A stretch of 43,354 nt of DNA from Synechococcus sp. UW140 (GTDB lineage: Bacteria; Cyanobacteriota; Cyanobacteriia; PCC-6307; Cyanobiaceae), in NCBI GenBank assembly GCA_945877115.1, contig CAMCQR010000010.1:1-43354 (forward strand), written 5' to 3'. The position numbers and the translations under genes are program-made. Position 1 is the first letter of the stretch; every line of letters starts with the position of its first letter. The notes under the pieces were generated by a model. That model ran no database searches and was not told where the DNA came from. It worked only from the letters and a program-made list of their open reading frames with translations. Positions 26,793-34,460 of this stretch are shown here, piece by piece.

Positions 26793-27371
26793 ATGCCCGT
26801 GCTGGTGGTTGCTAGCGGCAATCACCACAAAGTTGCTGAGATCGCCGCCATGCTTGCGCTGGTCAATCTGGAGGTGCGCCAGCAGCCCGAGGGTCTGGAA
26901 ATTGAGGAGACGGGAACGACCTACGCCGCCAACGCACGACTCAAAGCCGAAACGGTGGCCCGCCTCACCGGGCAATGGGCCCTGGGCGATGACTCCGGCC
27001 TGGAGGTGGATGACCTGGGCGGAGCCCCCGGTCTGTATTCAGCCCGCTATGCCCCCACCGATAACCAGCGCATCGCCCGCCTGCTGGACGAACTGGGAGA
27101 TTCCCCCTATCGCGGAGGCCGTTTCATCAGCGCCATGGCCCTCGCCGATCCCCAGGGACAGACGCGCCTGGAAGGTTGTGGCATCTGCCATGGAACGATT
27201 CTGAACCAACCCAGGGGCCAGGGGGGCGGCTACGACCCGATCTTCTGGGTGCGGGAAGCGGGCTGCACCTATGCCGAGATGAACCCCCATCTCAAGGCCC
27301 GCCTGGGCAGTCGGGGTAAAGCCGCCCGCGAGCTGGCGCCGGGGCTGCGACAGTTACTCGGTTTGGATTGA
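26793..27371 (+). CDS. rdgB: RdgB/HAM1 non-canonical purine NTP pyrophosphatase
   Basis: The 192-residue enzyme hydrolyses dITP, XTP and similar deaminated purine triphosphates to monophosphates, keeping them out of nucleic acids. Signatures are VVASGNHHKVAEI (SxNxxK) at the start, EETGTTYAANARLKAE, GDDSGLEVDDLGGAPGLYSARYA and YDPIFWV. I chose the ATG at 26793, at the conserved N-terminus. HAM1 genes recur beside alpha-carboxysome clusters in marine Synechococcus, so the location is typical although the reason is unknown. Confidence 0.95.
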   Translation: MPVLVVASGNHHKVAEIAAMLALVNLEVRQQPEGLEIEETGTTYAANARLKAETVARLTGQWALGDDSGLEVDDLGGAPGLYSARYAPTDNQRIARLLDELGDSPYRGGRFISAMALADPQGQTRLEGCGICHGTILNQPRGQGGGYDPIFWVREAGCTYAEMNPHLKARLGSRGKAARELAPGLRQLLGLD

Positions 27372-27456
27372 AGAGAAAAGCGCTTGTCTGACCCTGCCCT
27401 TGTGGGTTGGGCCTATCAAGCCGCAGCATGGGGCCAGCCCCACCGCCCCTGTCCCC

Positions 27457-27960
27457 ATGGCCCCGACCCCAGCTGCCGTTACCCGGGCCGCCATCGCCCT
27501 GGGCAGCAACATCGGTGACTCGGCCTCAATCTTGAAGGACGCCCTCAAGGCCCTCGATCAGCACCCCCAGGTCAGCCTGGTCCGCCATTCCAGCTGGTAT
27601 CGCACTGTGCCGGTCGGGCCAGCCCAGGATGATTTTCTCAACGGCTGTGCCCTGCTGGAGACCGATCTGGCGGCGGATGCCCTATTGGAGTTGCTGCTAA
27701 GCACAGAACAAGATTTTGGTCGCGTCCGCCTGGAGCACTGGGGGCCCCGCAGTCTCGATCTAGATCTGATTCTTTATGGGGACCAGGTGATTAGCTCCGA
27801 CCGGCTGCAGGTACCTCACCCGCGGTTGGCGGAGCGGTCCTTTGTGCTCACGCCCCTGGCCGAAATCGCTCCCGAATGGATTGAACCCACTAGTGGCAAA
27901 ACCATCAGCGAGTTGGCTAGCCAACTGGGTGAGGACGGAATTCTGCAGCGAATTACTTGA
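27457..27960 (+). CDS. folK: HPPK, folate pathway pyrophosphokinase
   Basis: FolK transfers pyrophosphate from ATP to 6-hydroxymethyl-7,8-dihydropterin. The 167-residue protein has AAIALGSNIGDS near the start, SSWYRTVPVGPAQDDFLNGC, and the metal/substrate site EHWGPRSLDLDLILYGD followed by VPHPRLAERSFVLTPLAEI. I use the ATG at 27457; the track's longer form begins with TTG. It is 85 bp downstream of rdgB and converges with the Nudix gene. Confidence 0.95.
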   Translation: MAPTPAAVTRAAIALGSNIGDSASILKDALKALDQHPQVSLVRHSSWYRTVPVGPAQDDFLNGCALLETDLAADALLELLLSTEQDFGRVRLEHWGPRSLDLDLILYGDQVISSDRLQVPHPRLAERSFVLTPLAEIAPEWIEPTSGKTISELASQLGEDGILQRIT

Positions 27961-27989
27961 ACCTGAACGATTTAAAAGAAGCCAGGCGA

Positions 27990-28433
27990 TTATGAACAAT
28001 AATCAGCCACAACATGACGTTCGATACAATCGCTCACCAGCCGTTCCGTAAAATGATTAAGGGGATAGGTGAGGGCTTGTTGCGGTGGTACCCAGGCCCA
28101 CTCAGCGATCTCCTCATTGGGTACCACCAGGCTGCTGGCGGAAAAAGCGTAATAATTGACCAACACAAAGTGGGCGGGAACATGAAACTGGTCATCCAGA
28201 ATCGCCTCTTGGAGCAGGGCGAAACGCACCTGCTCAAGATCAAGGGCTACCTCCTCGCGAAACTCCCTAAGCAGGCCCTCCTCCAGGCTTTCACCCCAAT
28301 CAAGCTTGCCACCGGGAACACCCCAGGTGCCGCGCCATTTGGTCGTGCGCACGATCAGCACCTCGGCCCTGGGATTCACCACCAAGGCCCCGACGGTGCA
28401 AAGGGGACGGGGCGGGATTAGGGGGTCGGTCAC
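27990..28433 (-). CDS. Nudix hydrolase
   Basis: The 147-residue protein carries a complete Nudix box: [22 protein letters not shown], which binds the metal for nucleoside-diphosphate-X hydrolysis. Upstream [12 protein letters not shown] resembles ADP-ribose or GDP-mannose/dGTP types, but the substrate cannot be read. The GTG start overlaps the csoS1D stop (GTGA), so translation is probably coupled. Confidence 0.93.
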   Translation of the reverse strand: MTDPLIPPRPLCTVGALVVNPRAEVLIVRTTKWRGTWGVPGGKLDWGESLEEGLLREFREEVALDLEQVRFALLQEAILDDQFHVPAHFVLVNYYAFSASSLVVPNEEIAEWAWVPPQQALTYPLNHFTERLVSDCIERHVVADYCS

Positions 28434-29287
28434 GCGTTGATCTGGGCGACGGCCCGCATGGCGGCGGCGGCGGCCTCATCAATATCGCCCTCCTTGCCAG
28501 CCAAGGTTAGGCGGCCAAAGGCCCCTACCGCTTTGACATCAACCACGGTGATATTGGAGGACTTTTCGGCCTCGTTGGCAGCGATCAGTACATATCCAGC
28601 CGGTTCTGTCTCCAGAATGAACATGCTCATGCCGGCTTGAATCATCGAACCGCGGCGGTTGAGGCGGTTGATCAAAACGGCGTGATCAGGGGTAATCGAA
28701 TAGATGATTTCGGTCCAGGTAACCTCACAGCGGCTGCGCTGCTCGATGCTACTGCCAATGGCTTCGAGTACTACCTCACCGGAATGCAGCACATTGCTCT
28801 GGTCGCGGTGATACATGGCCAGTGAGCCGAAGGCCCGCTCCACCACCATCTGTCCCAGCCGCACGGTACTGGCCTTGAGAGCGATATCGGTGACCCGGTG
28901 GACCGCCATGCCGGGAGACACCTCCAGCCAGAGGCAAGCATCACCGGGAATGGGCAAAAACCCCTGGGAAACGGTGCCCATGTAAGCCGCCAGCTGGGGC
29001 TGTAGGGAATCCAGAAAAACGTAGGTGCGCAGTTCGATGGACTGCACATGGCTGTTCTGGCGCAGCCGGTAGCCGTCGGTGTCGGTGGTGATGACGCAAC
29101 TGGCGCCGCTGTCCCCTTGAATGCCGCTGATGTCGGTGCCCGTGATCGCTGGGCGGCCCAGTTGCAGCGATTCACGGCGGCGACCCAAGGCACGATTTTC
29201 GCTGCTCTGGGGCAGGGAAAGGCTGCTGGCGCGGCGGGGGCGGTTGCTCGAAGCGGTCACGGCAGTCTCACAGGGCTTCCACAGCAA
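28430..29287 (-). CDS. csoS1D: CsoS1D tandem-BMC shell protein
   Basis: CsoS1D forms stacked pseudohexamers with a large gated pore thought to pass metabolites such as RuBP. After a divergent N-terminus (about 75 residues) come two fused BMC domains: [20 protein letters not shown], then [18 protein letters not shown] with the gating Glu-Arg pair, and in the second half [23 protein letters not shown] and [20 protein letters not shown]. Length (285) fits. It lies apart from the main shell operon, as is usual. The exact start is uncertain within the first 20 codons. Confidence 0.94.
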   Translation of the reverse strand: MLWKPCETAVTASSNRPRRASSLSLPQSSENRALGRRRESLQLGRPAITGTDISGIQGDSGASCVITTDTDGYRLRQNSHVQSIELRTYVFLDSLQPQLAAYMGTVSQGFLPIPGDACLWLEVSPGMAVHRVTDIALKASTVRLGQMVVERAFGSLAMYHRDQSNVLHSGEVVLEAIGSSIEQRSRCEVTWTEIIYSITPDHAVLINRLNRRGSMIQAGMSMFILETEPAGYVLIAANEAEKSSNITVVDVKAVGAFGRLTLAGKEGDIDEAAAAAMRAVAQINA

Positions 29288-29392
29288 CCAAACCCTTTAT
29301 CTCCAGTGATTCTACGGGTCAGCCGGTGCCGACCCCGCAACATAAAGGCGGCTTTGGTGCCCGCAGCGACAGCAAATCAATCAGCACTTGCT

Positions 29393-29648
29393 ATGGCAAA
29401 GATGATCACGGCCTATCGACCCATGCTCACCGCCCAGCACGCGACTCCGCCTCCAGGCCATTCTGGAGCGCATCGGCGCCGATCAAGCGGTCTCCCTGCA
29501 GGAGCGGATTGATGGGCAGAAGTTTGCCGATCGGCTCTTGAACAACACGAACCTCAGCTAGGCAGATCCGGATCGGACCTACCGCTGCGGCGACGACGAC
29601 ATCGAAGGTTGGTTTGGCGGGGCGCCGGGTTGGCTGCGTCGTAATTAA
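29393..29648 (+). pseudogene. Frameshifted and stop-interrupted small gene
   Basis: The stretch starts as MAKMITAYRPMLTAQH from the ATG at 29393. A +1 shift near 29440 leads into a protein-like frame, LRLQAILERIGADQAVSLQE and on to KFADRLLNNTNLS. An in-frame TAG at 29559 interrupts it, and it resumes as DPDRTYRCGDDDIEGWFGG, ending at a TAA. The two halves are charged and amphipathic, unlike random GC-rich frames. I read this as a decayed cyanobacterial small protein, possibly with an internal deletion after KFADR. The family was not identified. Sequencing errors could explain one lesion but less easily both. Confidence 0.55.
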
Positions 29649-29709
29649 GGCATTGGACTTGCCGTCCTTGCGATAGCCGGTAGCGTCCGACAAGTCCCGC
29701 CAACTCGTC

Positions 29710-30159
29710 ATGGCTCGCCGCCCCATGGAAGCCACCACGACCCCATCCCTTCAGGGTGACAAACAAGCTTCGGTTCTGCCCGAATGGATGGCCCAGGTGG
29801 CCGATGGCGTCCAGCCGGATCAGGCCCTGGCCTTGATCGGCCTGGGGCTAATGGGACGGTTGGGGACCGAAAACCAAAACCCCTGGATCTGGAATGGCGA
29901 GGAAGACGGGGGCAGCGCCGACCTGACGGCGCTGCGGCAGAGGTTGGAATTGGTGGATCTGGCCCTGCGCACCTCCGCCCCCCTGAGTACGGCGGAAGTC
30001 ACCCAACTGTTGGGGGCCCGACCAGGGGCTGCGGTGGTCGAACGGGGCGGATTGGTGGCCCGTCGTTTAGGCCGCAACGTTTGGAAACTGAGCCGCAGCC
30101 AAGAGTCAAAGGACCAGCCCAGTGGTTCGTTCCAGGAGAGTTGGCGGCGGCGCCTCTGA
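29710..30159 (+). CDS. Hypothetical protein with a possible winged-helix end
   Basis: I do not recognise this 149-residue protein. Residues 20-60 contain LPEWMAQVADGVQPDQALAL and a small hydrophobic GLGLMGRLG segment. Residues 88-130 (APLSTAEVTQLLGARPGAA, then GGLVARRLGRNVWKLSR) look like a helix-turn-helix with a basic wing. The C-terminus is polar. Codon use fits its neighbours. It sits between two decayed genes. A DNA-binding role is only a suggestion. Confidence 0.6.
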   Translation: MARRPMEATTTPSLQGDKQASVLPEWMAQVADGVQPDQALALIGLGLMGRLGTENQNPWIWNGEEDGGSADLTALRQRLELVDLALRTSAPLSTAEVTQLLGARPGAAVVERGGLVARRLGRNVWKLSRSQESKDQPSGSFQESWRRRL

Positions 30160-30248
30160 TGGCCCTGGTGTGGGCTGGACCAGCCCGGGCCAGCCTGGGA
30201 AGCAGGCCCAAGCCAGCCGAAGCCGATTACGCCGAAATCCCGCAATCT

Positions 30249-30356
30249 TTAGAGGTTGACGTGGTTGCCATCGCAGAACGGTTTGTTACCTGTTTTGCCG
30301 CAGTTGCATCAGTGGAGAGTTTTGGCGTTTTCTAACTTGAGGATGTAAGGCGTCAC
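30249..30356 (-). pseudogene. CDGSH iron-sulphur domain frame with internal TGA
   Basis: Read leftward from a GTG at 30356, the frame gives MTPYILKLENAKTLH, then TGA, then CNCGKTGNKPFCDGNH and a TAA three codons later. This matches the CDGSH 2Fe-2S motif C-x-C-x2-T-x3-P-x-C-D-G-x-H. The residue just before the first Cys in such proteins is usually Trp (TGG), so TGA is a one-base change. It is most likely a fresh nonsense mutation. Read-through is less likely, and selenocysteine is not expected in cyanobacteria. The protein is very short for the family. Confidence 0.55.
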
Positions 30357-30447
30357 CCCCAAGCCCTGGTGGGAGCCGTCACACAACACTCCATTTTTGC
30401 TCTGACCACATTCACGGCGACCGGGTCGGCCAGGGTCGCCCTGCAAA

Positions 30448-30467
30448 CTTGTGTACATTCACACAAG
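30448..30467. promoter_or_regulatory. Palindromic candidate operator before the efflux genes
   Basis: CTTGTGT and ACACAAG form perfect inverted arms around six bases (ACATTC). It overlaps the first possible codons of the ribbon-helix-helix-like gene and could be that gene's own operator. Confidence 0.5.
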
Positions 30468-30747
30468 TGCATCGGGACCCTTGGAAGCCAACGACCCTTC
30501 TGACCCGGGTCCAGAAGGGACCACGGGCCAGGCCCCTGCGGCCTCCGTCGCCCCTGCGGCGGCGACTCGCCGCACCTGCAGCTCCAGCCGTACCGGCAAG
30601 GTGATGCTCTCCTGCTGGATTCCCGAGGCCCAGCGCCAGGAGCTCGATCGCCTCTGGGCCAGCCAGGGTCTGCGGCCCCACGGTCGCACCCAACGAGGCA
30701 TGGAAACAATGATTGCCGCCTACCTCCAGAGCCAACAGGGGCAATGA
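30451..30747 (+). CDS. Putative ribbon-helix-helix DNA-binding protein
   Basis: The last 55 residues of this 98-residue product fit the ribbon-helix-helix pattern: a strand (GKVMLSCWIP), helix A (EAQRQELDRLWASQG) and helix B (RTQRGMETMIAAYLQ). The first 40 residues are Pro/Ala/Ser-rich and may be untranslated. The GTG at 30451 lies inside a palindrome, so a start near 30600 is possible. The gene overlaps the cation exporter (ATGA), suggesting it controls or accompanies it. No metal-site residues typical of NikR are evident. Confidence 0.6.
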   Translation: MYIHTSASGPLEANDPSDPGPEGTTGQAPAASVAPAAATRRTCSSSRTGKVMLSCWIPEAQRQELDRLWASQGLRPHGRTQRGMETMIAAYLQSQQGQ

Positions 30748-31718
30748 CCATGGCCATCCCAGGCCCCGCTGGCAACCACGACCACGATCATCACGAAGGC
30801 CACGACGAAGCCCATGGCGATGGCCATGGCGATGGCCATGGCGATCACCAACACGGCGTTGGAACCAGAAACGCCTCCCGCGCTTTTGGCTGGAGCATCC
30901 TCCTCAACAGCCTGCTCACCGGGGTCCAACTGGCGATCGGCCTGGGCTGCGGCTCCCTGGCCCTGGTGGGCGATGCCCTCCACAACCTGGGGGATGTGGT
31001 GGGCCTGGTGTTGGGGTGGGGAGCGGAGCGGCTGAGCCAGCGCCCGCCCCGGGGTCGCTTCACCTATGGCTTTGGCCGCAGCACCCACATGGCCTCCCTG
31101 CTCAATGGCGTGCTGATTTTCAGCGCCGGCGCGGTGGTTGTGGTGGAAGGCCTGCAGCGGCTCTGGCAGCCGGTACCCCTCCAGAGCGGTCCGGTGGCGG
31201 TGGCGGCCCTGGCCGGCATTGTCGTGAATCTGCTATCGGCGCGGCTTTTTGGCCATGGTCACCACCATGACCTCAACCAAAGGGCCGCCGTGCTGCATCT
31301 ACTCAGCGATGCGGCGGTCTCGGTCGCCGTGCTCACCAGCGCCCTGGTGGTGGGAGCCACAGGCTGGCTCAGGCTGGACGGACTGACGGCCATCGGCGTC
31401 GGCCTCGCCGTGATGGTGAGTGCCTGGGGACTGTTGCGTGAATCCCTGGCCGCCAACCTGGATGCCGTTCCCGCCAGTGTGGATCCGGTGGCCCTGCGGC
31501 AAGCGTTGGCGAGCTTGCCGGGGGTTCTGGAGGTGCGGGACCTGCATGTCTGGGGAGTGAGCAGTTCCCGCACAGCCTTGACCGTGCGCCTGCGGCGTCA
31601 GTCCGAAGCCAGTCCCGCCACCCGTCCCTTCCTGACCCTGGCGCGGCAACGACTGGCCCAATTCGGGATCGCCCACAGCACCCTGGAGGTGGTGGAAGGG
31701 GACCTTGGTTTCGATTAG
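30744..31718 (+). CDS. Cation diffusion facilitator (CzcD/ZitB-like metal exporter)
   Basis: This 324-residue CDF protein exports zinc, cobalt or a similar divalent metal in exchange for protons. It has a His-rich N-terminus (HDHDHHEGHDE and an HGDGHGDGHGDH repeat). Six membrane helices carry the metal site: H/D in GDALHNLGDVVGL and HLLSDAAVS. A His-rich cytoplasmic loop (GHGHHHD) and a C-terminal ferredoxin-like domain with LHVWGVSS follow. Its HxxxD/HxxxD site fits zinc transporters. It is coupled to the upstream regulator-like gene and overlaps the convergent merR by four bases. Confidence 0.93.
   Translation: MTMAIPGPAGNHDHDHHEGHDEAHGDGHGDGHGDHQHGVGTRNASRAFGWSILLNSLLTGVQLAIGLGCGSLALVGDALHNLGDVVGLVLGWGAERLSQRPPRGRFTYGFGRSTHMASLLNGVLIFSAGAVVVVEGLQRLWQPVPLQSGPVAVAALAGIVVNLLSARLFGHGHHHDLNQRAAVLHLLSDAAVSVAVLTSALVVGATGWLRLDGLTAIGVGLAVMVSAWGLLRESLAANLDAVPASVDPVALRQALASLPGVLEVRDLHVWGVSSSRTALTVRLRRQSEASPATRPFLTLARQRLAQFGIAHSTLEVVEGDLGFD
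30813..30848 (+). repeat. Short tandem repeat in the His-rich segment
   Basis: The 12-base unit CATGGCGATGGC occurs twice in full and once with two changes, encoding repeated His-Gly-Asp-Gly. Copy number could vary by slippage without breaking the frame, changing the metal-binding tail length. Confidence 0.75.
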
Positions 31719-32167
31719 GGCGCGTCCGGTTTAGGGCGACCACAGTCTTCCCAGCCCCGCAGCAGGGTCGTCAATTCCTGGCGCAAGGCCTCAAGGCCCG
31801 TCAGGCGCCCCTGGATTTCGTCGCGCTTGTCCTCGATGAGGCGGCGCAGGGAATCACAACTGCAGACGCCCACCCGACGGGCCGCCAGGATCGCCTTGAT
31901 GTCGACCAGGGGAATCTCCAGGGCCTTGAGGGTGCGAATCAGGGACAGTTCCGCGTAGACCCCCTCATCAAACAGGCGATAGCCACCTTGGGTGCGACTG
32001 GTAGGGAGGATCAGCCCTTCGTCGCTGTAGTAGCGAATTGTTTTAACTGGCAAGCCCGAGCCTTCGGCCACCGCGCCGATACGCAACCCAGCTAGAGCTC
32101 GGGAAACCCGGGCTGGCACCGTAGGAGGGACGTCAGTAGGCAGGCCAGGAGGTGCGGCTGGGACCAT
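31715..32167 (-). CDS. MerR-family metal-responsive regulator
   Basis: The 150-residue protein has a 20-residue Pro-rich leader. It then has the MerR winged helix (LRIGAVAEGSGLPVKTIRYYSDEGLI, GGYRLFDE), a coupling helix and a dimer coiled coil. A likely metal site is GVCSCDS at the start of the last long helix, with another Cys in WEDCGRP near the end. That is like ZntR/CadR/PbrR-type sensors, with an unusual C-x-C. I use the ATG at 32167. It probably regulates the adjacent CDF exporter or itself through the dyad directly upstream. Confidence 0.88.
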   Translation of the reverse strand: MVPAAPPGLPTDVPPTVPARVSRALAGLRIGAVAEGSGLPVKTIRYYSDEGLILPTSRTQGGYRLFDEGVYAELSLIRTLKALEIPLVDIKAILAARRVGVCSCDSLRRLIEDKRDEIQGRLTGLEALRQELTTLLRGWEDCGRPKPDAP

Positions 32168-32175
32168 GGCGTGAC

Positions 32176-32192
32176 TCTCCAGTGACTGGAGA
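32176..32192 (-). promoter_or_regulatory. MerR-type dyad upstream of merR
   Basis: TCTCCAGT and ACTGGAGA pair around one base, a perfect 8-1-8 palindrome, 8 bp before the merR start codon. TTGGAA lies on its upstream side. The shape fits a MerR operator, but I see no good -10 element before the start, so the promoter assignment is weak. Confidence 0.55.
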
Positions 32193-32199
32193 TTCCAAC

Positions 32200-32514
32200 C
32201 TAGGGCTGGGGGTCGGCGGCCAGTAAGGCCTGAACGCTGGCCACCTTGTCCTCGAGAGTCTGGTCGTGATCGGTGCGGGTGTTGATGTGGACGGAAGTGA
32301 ACAGGCGGGAACAACCCATGGCGTGGAGGGCCTGGTGGCAGGCCTCGATGGCCGCGAACACGGGTCCCCACTCCCCCTCGATGGCCGTGCCATTGGGATG
32401 CAGCCGGATCTTGAGACCGGCGGCGCTCAGAACCCGTTCGCAGGTGGCGATGTAGGGCGCCAGATGCACTCCCACTCCGACGGGCACCACACAGAGATCG
32501 ACGATCACTTTCAT
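32200..32514 (-). CDS. MTH1187/YqgV-type thiamine-binding protein
   Basis: The 104-residue protein fits the DUF77 family, small ferredoxin-like proteins that bind thiamine. Typical parts are VIVDLCVVPVGVGVHLAPYI, the LKIRLHPNGTAIEGEW stretch and RLFTSVHINTRTDH near the end. I use the ATG at 32514, at the conserved start. It is co-directional with merR, with a 32-bp gap containing the dyad. Linking it to metal response is inference. Confidence 0.88.
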   Translation of the reverse strand: MKVIVDLCVVPVGVGVHLAPYIATCERVLSAAGLKIRLHPNGTAIEGEWGPVFAAIEACHQALHAMGCSRLFTSVHINTRTDHDQTLEDKVASVQALLAADPQP

Positions 32515-32546
32515 CGGCTTGTGGTGGAAGTCCCCCCCATTATTCG

Positions 32547-32566
32547 CCATCGAATCCGTTCGATGG
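32547..32566. promoter_or_regulatory. Palindrome between divergent thiamine-binding and ArdC-like genes
   Basis: CCATCGAA and TTCGATGG are perfect inverted arms around a 4-base centre, in the 106-bp divergent gap. It could be an operator for either gene. No regulator can be assigned. Confidence 0.45.
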
Positions 32567-32620
32567 GAGGGGTGGTGGCACTGAAGGACAGAACCATGCC
32601 CCCCAGGGGCGCTCTTCTCC

Positions 32621-33757
32621 ATGGCCACCCCCAATCGCCGGCGGGCCCCACGCCCCGGTCGCGACCCGCGCCCCAGTCGCGCCGAGGACACCCTTGTCGC
32701 CGCCCTGATCGCCCAGATGGAGGCTGGCACCACCCCCTGGCGGCGCCCCTGGGACCCCCAGGGGGGCGGTCACCACGTCAATCTGCTCACCGGCCGGCCC
32801 TACCGGGGTGCCAACCCGATCCTGCTGAGCCTGGGTCTGCACCGCCGCGGATCATCGCTGCCCTACTGGTGTGGCTTCGTGGAGGCCCAACGGCTGGGCC
32901 TGGCACCGCGGCGCGGCAGTCGGGGGGTGGCCATCCTCAGGCCCCAGGGGCAGGGGCGGCCGGCCGGGGAGTCCGGCGTGCAAGGCGACAGCGGCTCCCT
33001 GGCGCCGGATCAAGGCCCGGCGATCCAGCCGGCTTGCGCGGATGCCAGTGCTAACGCCCTGCAGGCTTACTCCCAGAAGGGAGACTCCAACAAGGGGGTG
33101 GCCCCCAAGGTTGGGGACAGCAGCACCGAAGCCACCAGCCCAGAGATCGGGGCCACGGCCTGGGTGCGTTATCGCCCGGTCACCGTCTTCAATGCCGCTG
33201 ACCTGGAGGGGGACCCGGGGGCCAAGGATCGGTTGTGGCGCTTGATCGACCAGCGCCGCGATCTGGCGTTGCAACAGCAGCGACCCGAGCTCGAACGGCT
33301 GACCGCCGCCGCCGCGATCCTTGGGCATTGGCCCGTGCCCGTTGAACACGGAGGCGACCAGGCCTGTTACCTGCCCCAGAGCGATTGGATCCAGCTGCCC
33401 CACCGCCAAGCCTTCCATTCAGCCGCCGCGCTTTATGCCACCTGGGCCCATGAAGCGCTGCACAGCACCGGCCATCCGACGCGCCTGGGGCGCAACCTGA
33501 CGGGGGCCTTCGGTAGCGACGCCTATGCCCGCGAAGAACTGGTGGCCGAACTGGGGGCGGTGCTGCTGGGCGATCGGTTGGAAATCGGCAGCCCCGTCGA
33601 GAACCACGCCGCCTACCTGCAGCACTGGATCACCTTGCTGAAAACGACGCCGGCCTTGCTGATGCGGCTCCTGGGTGAGGCCCGCCAGGCGGCGGATCTG
33701 ATCTACCCGGAGCAGCCTCTCCCCTTGACTCTCCTGGAAGGGGAGACGTCAAGCTGA
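32621..33757 (+). CDS. ArdC-like antirestriction/zincin protein
   Basis: The 378-residue protein has an N-terminal ArdC ssDNA-binding domain (EDTLVAALIAQMEAGTTPWRRPW, NLLTGRPYRGANPILLSL). A low-complexity insertion of about 60 residues follows. The C-terminal zincin-like metallopeptidase domain has WAHEALHSTGH (HExxH with a third ligand) and the downstream EELVAELGAVLLGD. ArdC proteins on plasmids protect incoming DNA from restriction. Here it is in an accessory chromosomal stretch without other transfer genes. The insertion between domains is longer than I expect. Confidence 0.88.
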   Translation: MATPNRRRAPRPGRDPRPSRAEDTLVAALIAQMEAGTTPWRRPWDPQGGGHHVNLLTGRPYRGANPILLSLGLHRRGSSLPYWCGFVEAQRLGLAPRRGSRGVAILRPQGQGRPAGESGVQGDSGSLAPDQGPAIQPACADASANALQAYSQKGDSNKGVAPKVGDSSTEATSPEIGATAWVRYRPVTVFNAADLEGDPGAKDRLWRLIDQRRDLALQQQRPELERLTAAAAILGHWPVPVEHGGDQACYLPQSDWIQLPHRQAFHSAAALYATWAHEALHSTGHPTRLGRNLTGAFGSDAYAREELVAELGAVLLGDRLEIGSPVENHAAYLQHWITLLKTTPALLMRLLGEARQAADLIYPEQPLPLTLLEGETSS

Positions 33758-34381
33758 ACCCAAAAGCAACGACATCGGCATGGCATCGGTGCCCATAACC
33801 ATGAGGTGGCTCCTGTGGGCCGCAGCTACGACCTGCGCTGGATTGACGCCATGGTCCAACATCACACCGGCGCCCTGCGCATGGGCGCGTACGTCTTTGA
33901 GATCGGCGTGCCCGGAGTGGGGGCCCTGGCCAAGGAGATCTGGCGGGATCAGGCCCAGGAAATCAAGGCCATGGGGCAATGGCGAAAGGCCTGGTATCCC
34001 GAGGCACCGGTGTATCCGGTGGCCCTGGCGCCGGGGGGCGACCCGGACGCAATGGGCGGGCTCATCCGCATGACTGACGCCCAAATCGCGGCGATGCGCA
34101 TGCTGGAAAGAACCCCGAACCGGGACAATCGAGTTACCTGGTTTCTAGAAGGCATGCTGCAACATCACGGCGGCGCGCTGTTGATGGCCCAGGATGCTCT
34201 TGCCAAGAGCCGCAACCCGGACATCCGCAGGCTGGCCGCCGCCATCATCGTGGCCTAAAGGCGCGAAATCATCCAGCTCAGGCGCATGCTCAACCACGAT
34301 GGATTGACCAAACCGGAGGACTACCGCTACGACGCTCTGTTCTCTCCGAATTGGGTCCTGATTTCAAGCATTGTTGCTTAA
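33758..34381 (+). pseudogene. Decayed DUF305 protein gene
   Basis: Right after the ardC stop, in the same frame, the sequence reads GAHNHEVAPVGRSYDLRWID, then AMVQHHTGALRMG and later FLEGMLQHHGGALLMAQDAL: the two His-His motifs of DUF305 (ferritin-like, copper/periplasmic) proteins. There is no ATG in frame; the first plausible start is a GTG at 33806. A TAA at 34256 interrupts IIVA*RREIIQLRRML, where CAA is expected. Homology continues to the TAA at 34379. The signal peptide is missing. I read this as 5'-truncated and nonsense-mutated. Confidence 0.7.
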
Positions 34382-34460
34382 ATCCCATCCCATGGCCGCA
34401 GCTTGCTCCACCCTTGTGGCATGCCCCCGAGGGTAAGGCCCCCCCGCGGCGGTAAGGCCC

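Noticed and set aside
30309-30311. Selenocysteine codon in the CDGSH-like frame
   Set aside because: Cyanobacteria are not known to use selenocysteine, and the position is normally Trp, so TGG to TGA mutation is simpler.
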